Notes: a model not told the origin generated them from the sequence alone. 64,000 bases of DNA from Capnocytophaga cynodegmi DSM 19736 (GCF_000379185.1 NZ_KB900704.1:182459-246458); one strand, 5' to 3'; shown: positions 19,163 to 27,366, counted from the first letter of the stretch. Program-made: numbers and translations.

Positions 19163-20764
19163 ATGATTGTAAGCCAAATCCCGTTGAAACAAACTCACTT
19201 TTTTTCTTCTCTTATGAGTGACTATGTACTTGAAAAAGAGGAGTTACGTAGCTTTTATAATCACTTTCCGAGCGTTTCAAACTTCAAAAAACAAATTGAA
19301 GAAAAGCAAAATAGCTTTAGCAATGAAGCAAGAGTTCGGTTGATTAATTCCATAAAAGAGCAGTATTCTGAAATGAAAACCTCTTCAAAAGTATTGGAAA
19401 ATATTGAGCTTTTGGGTAAAAAAAATACATTTACAATTACAACGGGGCATCAGTTGAGTCTTTTTACTGGGCATCTTTATTTCATATACAAAATTGTATC
19501 CACAATCAATACAGCCAAAATTCTTTCTGAAAAATATCCTGATTTTAATTTTGTTCCAATATATTGGATGGCTACTGAAGATCACGACTTTGAGGAAATT
19601 AATCATTTTCATTTACAAAACCAAAGTCTGTACTGGAATAGCTCAGAAAAGGGAATGACGGGAGCATTCAAAACTGATTCTTTAGAAAAAGTTTTTGAGG
19701 TATTTGAAAGTTCAATTGGTGTTGGAAAAAATGCTGATTTTCTGAAAAATCTATTCAAATCCAGTTATTTAGAACATAATAATATTGCTTGTGCCACTCG
19801 TTTTTTAGTAAACGCTCTGTTTGAACAATATGGCGTAGTAGTTGTAGATGGAAATCATCACGAACTTAAAAAATCTTTTATTCCTTACATTAAAAACGAT
19901 TTGTTCAAAAACACTGCTTATCAAGAAGTTACAAAAACTATTTCAGAACTTGAAGACAAAAACAAAACGTATCCTATACAAGTAAATCCACGTGAAATCA
20001 ATCTATTTTACCTTACTGAAAATGGTAGAAATCGCATTGTTGCCTCTGAAAATGGATTTGAAGTTCATCAAACAGACATTTTTTTTAGTAAAAGTGAAAT
20101 TCTTGAGGAATTAGAAAATTATCCTGAACGTTTTTCTCCAAACGTAATTATGCGACCTCTGTATCAAGAAGTTATCTTACCTAATTTGGCTTATATCGGC
20201 GGAGGTGGAGAAATTGCTTATTGGCTGGAACTCAAACGTTTTTTTGAAATAGAAAAGATTCCTTTTCCAATATTGATGCTTCGAAATTCAGCTTTATTAG
20301 TATCTAAAAATCAGTATAATAAAATAAAAAAACTGAATGTTTCTATAACAGATTTATTTCTGAAAACGGAAGATTTAAAAGATAAAAAAGTCAGAGAACT
20401 TAGCGAGTTTCCGATTGATTTCACTCAGCAGAAAAACGCTCTACAAAAACAATTTTCAGACTTATATTTAATTGCCGAAAAAACAGATGCTTCTTTTAAA
20501 AATGCCGTCAAAGCCCAAGAAGTAAAGCAACTAAAAGGATTAGAAAATCTTGAAAAACGACTACTTAAAGCTCAAAAGCGAAAATTTTCTGATGAAATAC
20601 AACGCACAATTCTTCTGAAAAATGAGCTATTTCCAAATAACTCATTACAAGAACGTTATTGTAATTTCTCAGATTTTTACATACAGCAAGGTACAGATTT
20701 TATCCCTAATTTGATTGAAAACTTCAATCCGTTTGAATTTAAGTTCTTGGTAATGACCTACTAA
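19163..20764 (+). CDS. bshC: Bacillithiol biosynthesis cysteine-adding enzyme BshC
   Basis: BshC is thought to add cysteine to glucosaminyl-malate in the last step of bacillithiol synthesis, giving the cell a low-molecular-weight thiol. The 533-residue protein shows family stretches T-T-G-H-Q-L-S-L-F-T-G, Y-W-M-A-T-E-D-H-D-F-E-E-I and M-R-P-L-Y-Q-E-V-I-L-P-N. A charged helical region near residues 415-490 could form a coiled coil. The bshA and bshB genes are not in this window. The SprT-like gene follows after about 30 bp and may be co-transcribed. Confidence 0.92.
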   Translation: MIVSQIPLKQTHFFSSLMSDYVLEKEELRSFYNHFPSVSNFKKQIEEKQNSFSNEARVRLINSIKEQYSEMKTSSKVLENIELLGKKNTFTITTGHQLSLFTGHLYFIYKIVSTINTAKILSEKYPDFNFVPIYWMATEDHDFEEINHFHLQNQSLYWNSSEKGMTGAFKTDSLEKVFEVFESSIGVGKNADFLKNLFKSSYLEHNNIACATRFLVNALFEQYGVVVVDGNHHELKKSFIPYIKNDLFKNTAYQEVTKTISELEDKNKTYPIQVNPREINLFYLTENGRNRIVASENGFEVHQTDIFFSKSEILEELENYPERFSPNVIMRPLYQEVILPNLAYIGGGGEIAYWLELKRFFEIEKIPFPILMLRNSALLVSKNQYNKIKKLNVSITDLFLKTEDLKDKKVRELSEFPIDFTQQKNALQKQFSDLYLIAEKTDASFKNAVKAQEVKQLKGLENLEKRLLKAQKRKFSDEIQRTILLKNELFPNNSLQERYCNFSDFYIQQGTDFIPNLIENFNPFEFKFLVMTY

Positions 20765-20793
20765 TCAATTTTTTGTATCTTTCTTCTAACGAA

Positions 20794-21396
20794 ATGGAAC
20801 ATATACTTGCAAAATATCTACCTGAAAATGCGGTTTTACCTTGTTTTGAACTCATCAAACTACATAAAATACATCTAAAAATTGTAAATGAACGAAAAAC
20901 AAGGCACGGAGATTACAGACAACTACCTAACGGACAACATCTTATAACCATAAACACTAATAGCAACAAGTATCGCTTTTTAATCACACTTATTCACGAA
21001 ATTGCTCATTTAGTAGCTTTTGAAAAATTTAGTAAACAAATAAAACCCCACGGAAACGAGTGGAAATACACTTTTCGTATGTTGATGTTGCCTTTCATTT
21101 CTCCTGATATTTTTCCGCAGAAACTATTAGGGATTGTCGCCAATCATTTTAAAAATCCGTCCGCAAGTAGTGATATTGACCCCGTTTTATCAATTGCTCT
21201 AAAAGATTTTGACAGTAAAGAGGAAATGGAAAATTTTGTCTTTGAATTACCTATGGGAGCTATATTTCGCACACAAGATGGAAGAGTTTTTCAAAAAGGC
21301 AAAAAAAGAATTAAATGTTACGAATGTATGGAAATACAGACGAGAAAAATTTATATTTTTCAGCCTCACGCTATAATAGAACCTTTAAAGTCATAG
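20794..21396 (+). CDS. SprT-like zinc metallopeptidase family protein
   Basis: From ATG 20794 the protein has 200 residues. The zinc site H-E-I-A-H is at about residues 68-72, followed by the family's H-G-N-E-W, which supplies a third ligand. The last part has a C-Y-E-C pair resembling a small zinc ribbon. SprT-domain proteins include the DNA-protein crosslink protease Spartan; bacterial members are poorly characterised. A TTG at 20773 would add 7 residues but the ATG fits relatives better. The gene overlaps the end of convergent pssA by 6 bp. Confidence 0.82.
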   Translation: MEHILAKYLPENAVLPCFELIKLHKIHLKIVNERKTRHGDYRQLPNGQHLITINTNSNKYRFLITLIHEIAHLVAFEKFSKQIKPHGNEWKYTFRMLMLPFISPDIFPQKLLGIVANHFKNPSASSDIDPVLSIALKDFDSKEEMENFVFELPMGAIFRTQDGRVFQKGKKRIKCYECMEIQTRKIYIFQPHAIIEPLKS

Positions 21397-22110
21397 CTTG
21401 TTGCTATATTTGTCCTGAAAGATAGAAATAAAAATATAGAAAACAATAATTACAGGAACAGCGATAAGTTTAAAAGACAACAAACCTAATATACTTATTA
21501 TCAAAAATATATACCTTATCTTATTATTCTGAAATAAATAATCTTTAAATTTCAATGCAAACAATGGAACTTCAGCATTTAACATATAGCTACTCAAGAG
21601 AGTAATCCCAGTCAAAATCCACGTATTTTGCAAAATATTTTCGAGAAAATCAGTAGAATGATATTGTAAAATTACTGGTAAAGACAGGATAAACAACGCA
21701 TTAGCAGGAGTTGGTAAACCTATAAAACCAGTTGTTTGACGGGTATCGATATTAAATTTTGCTAATCTGTAAGCTGAAGCCAAAGTAATGAAAAATCCAA
21801 AATAGGGAAATATTTCTGCAAACAAACCATTATTCTGAAGCACAAAATTACTTTTTGAAAGAAGTTGAAACATTCCCACGCCAGGAACCACTCCTGAAGT
21901 TACCATATCCGCCAAAGAATCCAACTGCAATCCCAAATCAGATTTTACATTCAGAAGACGTGCAAAAAATCCATCAAAAAAATCAAAAAATATACCTAAA
22001 GCCACAAAAAAGAAAGTCCAATCCAGTTTGTTCTGAACAGCCAAAACAACAGCTATTGTGCCACAAAACAAATTTAATAGCGTAATAATGTTAGGAATTT
22101 GTTTTCTCAT
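21391..22110 (-). CDS. pssA: CDP-diacylglycerol-serine O-phosphatidyltransferase
   Basis: This membrane enzyme makes phosphatidylserine, precursor of phosphatidylethanolamine. The CDP-alcohol phosphotransferase motif is complete: D-G-F-F-A-R, eight residues, G, three residues, D, three residues, D. About seven hydrophobic segments are visible over 239 residues. ATG 22110 (M-R-K-Q-I-P-N-I) matches the family; a GTG six codons upstream lies in the T-run of the preceding gene's terminator. Confidence 0.9.
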   Translation of the reverse strand: MRKQIPNIITLLNLFCGTIAVVLAVQNKLDWTFFFVALGIFFDFFDGFFARLLNVKSDLGLQLDSLADMVTSGVVPGVGMFQLLSKSNFVLQNNGLFAEIFPYFGFFITLASAYRLAKFNIDTRQTTGFIGLPTPANALFILSLPVILQYHSTDFLENILQNTWILTGITLLSSYMLNAEVPLFALKFKDYLFQNNKIRYIFLIISILGLLSFKLIAVPVIIVFYIFISIFQDKYSNKL

Positions 22111-22124
22111 TTCTCTAAAAAAGA

Positions 22125-22163
22125 ACACATAAGAAAAAGAGACTAAACTCTCATCTTATGTGT
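22125..22163 (-). terminator. Terminator between the FKBP gene and pssA
   Basis: The arms ACACATAAGA (22125-22134) and TCTTATGTGT (22154-22163) are extended by an inner GAGA/TCTC pair. On the minus strand a T-rich run follows and ends close to the pssA ATG, so the hairpin ends the FKBP transcript and could also limit read-through into pssA. Confidence 0.72.
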
Positions 22164-22179
22164 TTATATTCTACTTTTT

Positions 22180-22995
22180 TTATTTACACTTATCTTTATC
22201 CAAATAATCTGGAATACCATCTTTATCGCAGTCTGGCAATGTAACTATCCCATAATCATCACGTTTGATTTCCTTAATAGAAGGAATATTATCTCCGTCG
22301 TGGTCTGCATTTCTGGTTTTTATTAAATGTATTGTAAATATCAACGGAGAATATGCAGGAATTTTTGAAGTTGCCGAACTAAAATAAGCTACACCCGATG
22401 GCATAAAGAAGACCCCTACTCCACCATCTTTTGGGACGTTTAGTGTTCCATCGGTATTAGAAATCACTCCTGATTTTGAATCTTTTAACAATGAAACCGC
22501 CTCTCTAAATCCCATAACACTTCCGTTATTTCTTTCGCTTCTGGTGCCAAGCAAATCCCACCAATTGGATTTTGTATAACCTATAGTTCTATCGAATTCC
22601 TTTCCGTTTAGCAATTGTCCTTTGTAAGCTATGAAAACAGAATCTGCAACGGTTGATTTTTGTCCACTACCCTCTTGTACAGGCAGATAATACAACTTAT
22701 GACGTACTTTATTGTTATTTGCATCATAAACATCAAGCTCTATGTTTTTAACTTTCTCAAACAAAGAAGCCTCTTTTGCATTCTTCCCTGCGATGGTATC
22801 TAATATAACTTCATTATTTTCAAACTTATAGAAATGTGTTTTTAGATACGACACGATTGAAGCCTCGTTTTCGTCTCGTACCTCCGTCACATCACGAGGA
22901 GGAGTTATCTTTTTCTCATTATCATCGTCTTTTTTACAAGAAACTGCCATCAATACTGATAACAAACTGATACTTAATATAGTTTTTCTTATCAT
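22180..22995 (-). CDS. FKBP-type peptidyl-prolyl isomerase lipoprotein, predicted surface-exposed
   Basis: From ATG 22995 the 271-residue protein has a signal peptide with lipobox V-S-C near residue 20, then K-K-D-D-D, which fits the lipoprotein surface-export signal known from Capnocytophaga. Residues 120-230 resemble an FKBP domain (V-A-D-S-V-F-I-A-Y-K-G, G-K-E-F-D-R-T, I-P-A-Y-S-P-L-I-F). The tail has two Asp-rich loops, D-H-D-G-D-N-I-P and D-K-D-G-I-P-D-Y-L-D, likely calcium sites. Isomerase activity is inferred. An upstream extension to 23076 would spoil the signal peptide. Confidence 0.82.
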   Translation of the reverse strand: MIRKTILSISLLSVLMAVSCKKDDDNEKKITPPRDVTEVRDENEASIVSYLKTHFYKFENNEVILDTIAGKNAKEASLFEKVKNIELDVYDANNNKVRHKLYYLPVQEGSGQKSTVADSVFIAYKGQLLNGKEFDRTIGYTKSNWWDLLGTRSERNNGSVMGFREAVSLLKDSKSGVISNTDGTLNVPKDGGVGVFFMPSGVAYFSSATSKIPAYSPLIFTIHLIKTRNADHDGDNIPSIKEIKRDDYGIVTLPDCDKDGIPDYLDKDKCK

Positions 22996-23039
22996 ACAAA
23001 AATTATATTTTTTTGAGGGTGCAAGATACGAAATTATAT

Positions 23040-23047
23040 TATTTTTG
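23040..23047 (+). promoter_or_regulatory. Bacteroidota -7 box of the S4 protein gene
   Basis: TATTTTTG fits TAnnTTTG and lies 37 bp before ATG 23085. It places ATG-like codons further upstream outside the transcript. Confidence 0.5.
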
Positions 23048-23084
23048 CACCATACTTTATAAATATTTAATACCAAAGATTTTT

Positions 23085-23480
23085 ATGAGGATTGACAAAT
23101 TCTTGTGGTGTGTACGTTATTTTAAAACACGAAATATCGCTACCGAAGCCTGTAAAAAAGGACATATACGAATTAATGGAGAGACTGTTAAACCATCACG
23201 AGAAGTTTTCGTTGGGGATAAAATTGTTGTCCGCAAAAATCAGATTAACTATGAGTTAAAGGTTTTGGATATTCCCCTTTCAAGAGTTGGAGCGAAGTTA
23301 GTGGATGTATACCGACACGATTTAACTCCCCAAGAAGCCTTTGAACAAGCTGAAATACAAAAACTTGCACAAGAATATTACCGACAAAAAGGCGAAGGAC
23401 GACCCACTAAAAAAGACCGCCGTGCTATTGACAATCTACTCAACGAAATTGATGATGACGATGATTTTTTTGATGAGTAA
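23085..23480 (+). CDS. S4-domain RNA-binding protein, HslR (heat-shock protein 15) family
   Basis: From ATG 23085 the protein has 131 residues and begins M-R-I-D-K-F-L-W-C-V-R-Y-F-K-T-R, the Hsp15/S4 signature. The S4 fold covers about residues 1-60 (K-K-G-H-I-R-I-N-G-E). A basic helical region and an acidic tail follow. In E. coli, Hsp15 binds stalled 50S subunits carrying peptidyl-tRNA. It is divergent from the FKBP gene. Confidence 0.88.
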   Translation: MRIDKFLWCVRYFKTRNIATEACKKGHIRINGETVKPSREVFVGDKIVVRKNQINYELKVLDIPLSRVGAKLVDVYRHDLTPQEAFEQAEIQKLAQEYYRQKGEGRPTKKDRRAIDNLLNEIDDDDDFFDE

Positions 23481-23489
23481 ATAAAAACA

Positions 23490-23515
23490 CCTCCAAAAGT
23501 TATACAATTTGGAGG
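23490..23515 (+). terminator. Weak terminator after the S4 protein gene
   Basis: The arms CCTCCAAA and TTTGGAGG enclose a loop of about 10 nt. The T-run after it is poor. Confidence 0.45.
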
Positions 23516-23554
23516 CAATGATTTTACTAGTCCCTTCTATATTCAGGCTGTATA

Positions 23555-24304
23555 TTACGTATATCGTACGGGATTGGCACTCCCTTTTTTACTAAATCCT
23601 TTGGGGACTCGTTTTCTTAAATATAGATTTTGTACCTCTTTGGAAGCCCTTTCGCCAACGAACCCAACTCTGTCAGGGACTTCGTGATCAAAATCAGGAA
23701 AGTTTTCTCTGGTAGCCTCTCTCCACTCCAAAGGCTTAAAAACACCTATAATAATACCATTCTTCACAGCTAAAACATACTCTGATTTTCTAGCTCTTTT
23801 AATACTCAGTTTCCAAGAAAAACGAACTTTTTGGTAAATATCATCTACTTCATGGTTATAATTATTAATAGTTATCAATATCATATTATGCTTAAAAACA
23901 GCCTCTTCAGCAGTGTATTTTTCTTCTATTTGTTCGGATGTCATCATTCCAAAATCATCACTCTTATGACCTCTTACTAAATTGGTTAATTCACCATCTT
24001 CACCATAAGCATCAATCAAAGCACTTTCCACTTCAAAAGCTGTATTTTCGCTCATTCCGTGACGATGAATAATGTGCTTTACCTGAAATTTTGCTTTTTG
24101 AATTTCCCTAATTTTATCATATTTCAAACTAACAGCGTCATCCCCTTTTTCATTAAATGATAAAGCTGTTTTTATGTGATTAAAAACGCGGTTTCCTTTA
24201 CCTTTCCCCACATAGAATGTTTTGCTATTACGAGGGTCAATAAGCCGATAGACATAGTAATTTAAGTTTTCCGCTACTTCTGGTTTAAATTCTGTTACAT
24301 TCAC
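23555..24304 (-). CDS. GIY-YIG nuclease family protein (LEM-3-like domain)
   Basis: In the 249-residue protein the N-terminal 110 residues carry a GIY-YIG-type fold: Y-Y-V-Y-R-L-I-D in place of GIY, F-Y-V-G-K-G-K-G-N-R in place of YIG with the catalytic Arg, and F-E-V-E-S-A-L with the likely catalytic Glu. The C-terminal half, with S-W-K-L-S and G-I-I-I-G-V-F-K-P, resembles a PUA/EVE-like small domain, but I am unsure. The start is 22 bp after the stop of the larger upstream gene, so the two are probably co-transcribed. No transposase or methylase is close. Confidence 0.75.
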   Translation of the reverse strand: MNVTEFKPEVAENLNYYVYRLIDPRNSKTFYVGKGKGNRVFNHIKTALSFNEKGDDAVSLKYDKIREIQKAKFQVKHIIHRHGMSENTAFEVESALIDAYGEDGELTNLVRGHKSDDFGMMTSEQIEEKYTAEEAVFKHNMILITINNYNHEVDDIYQKVRFSWKLSIKRARKSEYVLAVKNGIIIGVFKPLEWREATRENFPDFDHEVPDRVGFVGERASKEVQNLYLRKRVPKGFSKKGSANPVRYT

Positions 24305-24326
24305 CTTTCAATTGTTTTCACGTTAA

Positions 24327-25970
24327 TTAAAAATGACTCAATCCATTTTGGATACCATAATAGGTCTGTTGTTCCTTACGTGTTAAATGTTGAAGTACCT
24401 CAGATTCTGGGTCTTGATTTTTACGGATATCTTTAATGTTTTCAATTATTTCACGTATTTCTAAAAGTATTTTAGATATTTTCTCTTTATCAGGGGAAGT
24501 TACTGCATTAGAGTAAAATCTTCCATTTTTTGTGTATTTTTTTTGTATTGACTCTAAAATAGCTATTTTTATACTTGCTTTTGCTAGCAAAGAACGATAG
24601 TTTTGTAGAACTTTCTTTTCTTCAACATTTAGCTCTTTGGGTAATTCTTTCATTAGACGACCAAAACCTTCCTTCTCATCTCCTGTTTTAGCTCTGTTGA
24701 TAAAGGAATAAGCTTGTCCCCAAAGTCTGTACATTTGCCCAGTTTTCACACTCTTAACAATGATATCTGAATCATAATTAGAAGAAGAATTTATAATTAT
24801 TTCGAACTTTTCTGTAGGAGCTACAGAACTTAGCTTCATATAACTTCCCTTTTCATAGTCTACTTCATCTTCTATACTCTCTATAGGATACATTCCAATC
24901 ATTCTTTTTCTGGATAATTCATCAGAAAATTGCCCATCACGCTTCATTGTTGCTAATTGCTCAATTTTTGTAATTGTTGATTTTACAAAAACTACATGCT
25001 TTTTTGATTTTTGTTCTCCCTCTATAAAATTCAAAAGTCTCCCCCCTTCTATGACATAAAATTTATCAGTTTCCTTTTCTTGTATTAATTGATAAACTTC
25101 TCTATCATTCAACCGTACTAGTGGATTCACATCATACTTGTATGTACTAATATCATTAGATGAAAGTACTTCATACAATTTAGGTTTTACTTTGAAATGT
25201 TCTACAATTTTACAATAGTCATTTATAATAATGAAAGTACCATTTAGCTGGTTATACTTTAAAGGAACAGTATCTACCTGAATAACCTTTTCTCGTATTG
25301 TTGTTGGTGACAGTATAATCCCTTTCTCTGTCTTACTCATTGACTCCAATTCTGTCAATTTTCTTTTATAGGTTTTAACCTGATAATTTTCAGATGGTGC
25401 CTTGAATTCTAGTTGGTCTACGTATCTTTTATAAAGTCCTAACAAACTTACACTCCCTCTCACTTTACCATTTTCATACAAGGGACTTAGAAGATGAGTA
25501 ATCCAACCCCCTGTTTGTGGATTCATAGTTTTGAATTGAGAAGGAAAAGAATGTTTATCAGCTATTTCTTGAACTTTCTTCATATACTCCTCTTTTTTAT
25601 TTCTTTTGTCTTTTGAACTCAAATTCAAGTACTCATCAATTATTAGTGAAATTTTTTTAATTTCATCATATTTACCTTTTTTTTCCTCATAATGAACCAT
25701 ATATTCCTGATATTCTTTCTCATAAGGTTTTAGTTCTTCTAAACTTCTTTGATAAATTTTTGATGGAACTTTTCCCTCTATATACTTCGGATAATCCATT
25801 TCATTTATAGTTGCTGAGTAAATCTTATCAGGATATTTATGATGGTTTATTGCTATGTATAGCATTTCAGGAGTTATTTTTATTTCTTGAAAAACATCTT
25901 CTTTTTCCTGTCCATTCAATACATTTAAAGAAAAAAAGAAGAAAATAATTATAAACGATATATTTTTCAT
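24327..25970 (-). CDS. Exported protein of unknown function, 547 residues
   Basis: A signal peptide (M-K-N-I-S-F-I-I-I-F-F-F-F-S-L-N-V-L-N-G-Q) is followed by a Lys/Glu-rich, mostly helical protein without Cys clusters. Residues about 70-150 and 440-530 are likely coiled coils; the middle looks more beta-rich. I recognise no domain. It is unusually AT-rich and precedes the GIY-YIG gene by 22 bp. About 165 bp of AT-rich DNA with three near-copies of CAATGAAC separates its start from the 21-bp array. A periplasmic role is inferred from the signal only. Confidence 0.62.
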   Translation of the reverse strand: MKNISFIIIFFFFSLNVLNGQEKEDVFQEIKITPEMLYIAINHHKYPDKIYSATINEMDYPKYIEGKVPSKIYQRSLEELKPYEKEYQEYMVHYEEKKGKYDEIKKISLIIDEYLNLSSKDKRNKKEEYMKKVQEIADKHSFPSQFKTMNPQTGGWITHLLSPLYENGKVRGSVSLLGLYKRYVDQLEFKAPSENYQVKTYKRKLTELESMSKTEKGIILSPTTIREKVIQVDTVPLKYNQLNGTFIIINDYCKIVEHFKVKPKLYEVLSSNDISTYKYDVNPLVRLNDREVYQLIQEKETDKFYVIEGGRLLNFIEGEQKSKKHVVFVKSTITKIEQLATMKRDGQFSDELSRKRMIGMYPIESIEDEVDYEKGSYMKLSSVAPTEKFEIIINSSSNYDSDIIVKSVKTGQMYRLWGQAYSFINRAKTGDEKEGFGRLMKELPKELNVEEKKVLQNYRSLLAKASIKIAILESIQKKYTKNGRFYSNAVTSPDKEKISKILLEIREIIENIKDIRKNQDPESEVLQHLTRKEQQTYYGIQNGLSHF

Positions 25971-26135
25971 TTGTTAAAAATTTAAAATCACCCCTACTCT
26001 ATTACAGGCTTTTCGGATTACGCCTTTTTTCAATGAACAAATATTTAATGAACAATTATACAATGAATAAAGAACAATTTTTATAAATAAGTGTTATTCA
26101 TCATATAATTTTTAATTATTTTTCTCTATTTCTTA
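25971..26135. other. AT-rich upstream region with short direct repeats
   Basis: Near-copies of CAATGAACAA begin at 26031, 26046 and 26061, about 15 bp apart, and might be binding sites for a regulator of the 24327-25970 gene. The only exact match to a -7 box is poor, so no promoter is called. Confidence 0.3.
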
Positions 26136-26336
26136 GGGTTCAACACCCATTTTTAGCAGTTCAAAACCGCATTTAATCAGTTAAAAACCATATTTACCCC
26201 CTAAAAAAAACTATAAACAGTAGTTCAGAACTCCAATTTAGCAATCCAGAAGCTCTTTTTGTTACTACAAAACCCCAAATTACCAGTTCAGAACCGCATT
26301 TTATAGCTCCAGAAACCCTATTTTGGCAGTTATATT
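26136..26336. repeat. Array A: ten degenerate 21-bp tandem units
   Basis: Units begin at 26136, 26157, 26178, 26199, 26221, 26242, 26263, 26284, 26305 and 26327, so the spacing is 21 bp with two cases of 22. The best-kept part is CAGTTCAGAACC followed by a T-rich CATTTTA. Units differ at many positions, but length is kept. The array starts at the stop codon of the 26335-26802 gene and extends away from it. It is not a CRISPR: there is no constant repeat with unique spacers, and no cas gene. Confidence 0.75.
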
Positions 26337-26802
26337 ACTTAGTTGTGCGTTTTCCAGACCTAAAAAACTGACTTAAAGCCTCCCAAATGGATTTAATCCC
26401 TGGGATATTCTCTTTGCTTAAAAATCGAATATTTCGGTAAAAACTAAGCGAATTGAAATAATTATCGTGGTCAAGCAACACTTTGGTATCCGAAAGCTGT
26501 TCGGCAAGGTTTTCAAGTCGCTGTAAACGAGTTTCAATCTGCGTACGAGCCAGAAAATCACGGTCGTATTCTTCCTTATCTAAAAAACTCGGCACATATT
26601 GCGGGTACTGCTCCATCAACTCCTTACATTTGTTTACAAAAAGTTTGTTCTGTTCAGCGATACTGCCATACTGCCTACGCTCATCGGGGGTTAGGTTCAC
26701 CGTTTTGCCTTTCAGTACGGTTTCAATAGTTTGAAGAGCTGCATCAATCTTACCAAGTTCCTCATCAGTAAAAGATACCTGAATTAAATTTTCAAAAGCC
26801 AT
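26335..26802 (-). CDS. Helical protein of unknown function, 155 residues, between pentamer repeat and 21-bp array
   Basis: The soluble protein has no signal peptide or membrane segment, only one Cys, and many charged helices. Notable stretches are V-N-L-T-P-D-E-R-R-Q-Y-G, E-Q-N-K-L-F-V-N-K, E-Q-L-S-D-T-K-V-L-L-D-H-D-N-Y and a basic tail S-G-K-R-T-T-K. From memory, similar proteins with Q-L-(T/S)-(S/D)-T-K and H-D-N motifs are widespread in Bacteroidota without known function. Base composition is richer in G+C than the two flanking genes, hinting at transfer. Its leader contains a terminator-like hairpin and a pentanucleotide repeat, and its stop codon abuts array A. Confidence 0.75.
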   Translation of the reverse strand: MAFENLIQVSFTDEELGKIDAALQTIETVLKGKTVNLTPDERRQYGSIAEQNKLFVNKCKELMEQYPQYVPSFLDKEEYDRDFLARTQIETRLQRLENLAEQLSDTKVLLDHDNYFNSLSFYRNIRFLSKENIPGIKSIWEALSQFFRSGKRTTK

Positions 26803-26835
26803 ATCTTGTAGATTTTACGTTGTTATAGTTCGAAG

Positions 26836-26882
26836 AAAATAAAAATCCGCTCAACAGAGATTCCTCTCCATCAAGCGGATTT
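26836..26882 (-). terminator. Rho-independent terminator/attenuator upstream of the 155-residue gene
   Basis: The arms AAATCCGCT (26843-26851) and AGCGGATTT (26874-26882) have an inner AGAG/CTCT pair. On the minus strand the hairpin is followed by TTTTTATTTTC. It lies 34 bp before ATG 26802, between that gene and its only visible promoters. Confidence 0.72.
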
Positions 26883-26920
26883 ACACCTTTTATATATTAT
26901 ATTATTATTTAGCTGTTTAT

Positions 26921-26990
26921 GTGCTGTGCTGTGCTGTGCTGTGCTGTGCTGTGCTGTGCTGTGCTGTGCTGTGCTGTGCTGTGCTGTGCT
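26921..26990. repeat. Pentanucleotide microsatellite, 14 exact GTGCT copies
   Basis: Seventy bases of perfect GTGCT repeat lie in an otherwise AT-rich gap. The flanking AAGGCAC can pair with the last unit. Such perfect short repeats change length by strand slippage. It lies within the leader of the minus-strand 155-residue gene. Confidence 0.97.
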
Positions 26991-27000
26991 AAGGCACGTA

Positions 27001-27032
27001 CAAATATACTGATTTTATGTGAATTACACAAA
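27001..27032 (-). promoter_or_regulatory. Bacteroidota promoter reading into the pentanucleotide repeat
   Basis: On the minus strand a -33 TTTG (27029-27032), 20 bp, then the -7 box TATATTTG (27001-27008). The predicted start is at the edge of the repeat. Confidence 0.65.
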
Positions 27033-27077
27033 TTTTTCATAGTATTTTTATGCTTTCAATTGAGTTAATATGCGGTG

Positions 27078-27108
27078 CAAATGTATAAAAATTAACATTA
27101 AAACCAAA
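27078..27108 (-). promoter_or_regulatory. Second, upstream Bacteroidota promoter in tandem
   Basis: On the minus strand a -33 TTTG (27105-27108), exactly 19 bp, then TACATTTG (27078-27085). This is a full match to the consensus. It reads toward the repeat, about 75 bp behind the nearer promoter. Confidence 0.7.
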
Positions 27109-27304
27109 TACTTCAAGTAAATTTAACAAAAAAATCAAAGTGATTGGATATCACATTATAGGCAAATCTTCCATTTTCATATCCTTTTCTTCTTTATTTA
27201 AAGAATATTGAAACACAGAAATAGGTTATCTTTTGAAAAACAGATATAAAATTGCAAATAAAATAGCTTTAAAACAATATGTTTATTTTTATAACAAACC
27301 CTGT

Positions 27305-27335
27305 TTTGTAAAATAGATTATAAAAGTTACTTTTG
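27305..27335 (+). promoter_or_regulatory. Promoter of the Mpl-like gene
   Basis: A -33 TTTG at 27305-27308, exactly 19 bp, then TACTTTTG at 27328-27335. This is a full consensus match 31 bp before ATG 27367. Confidence 0.7.
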
Positions 27336-27366
27336 CCAATATTTTTATTCTTTATAATCATCAAAA

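Larger units (their letters stand above)
26836..26996 (-). ncRNA. Predicted ~160-nt repeat RNA (AGCAC)n ending at a terminator
   Basis: A transcript from the nearer promoter (27001-27032) would begin near 26995 with the small hairpin GTGC-CTTA-GCAC, continue through 14 AGCAC units and about 40 nt of AT-rich sequence, and end at the hairpin at 26843-26882. Read-through would reach the 155-residue gene. It could be an independent small RNA or an attenuated leader; no expression is shown by sequence alone. Confidence 0.45.

Noticed and set aside
26921..26990. Pentanucleotide repeat as a coding repeat
   Set aside because: AGCAC in steps of five would give a 5-residue repeat, but no start codon or suitable frame leads into it, and it lies between promoter and terminator.
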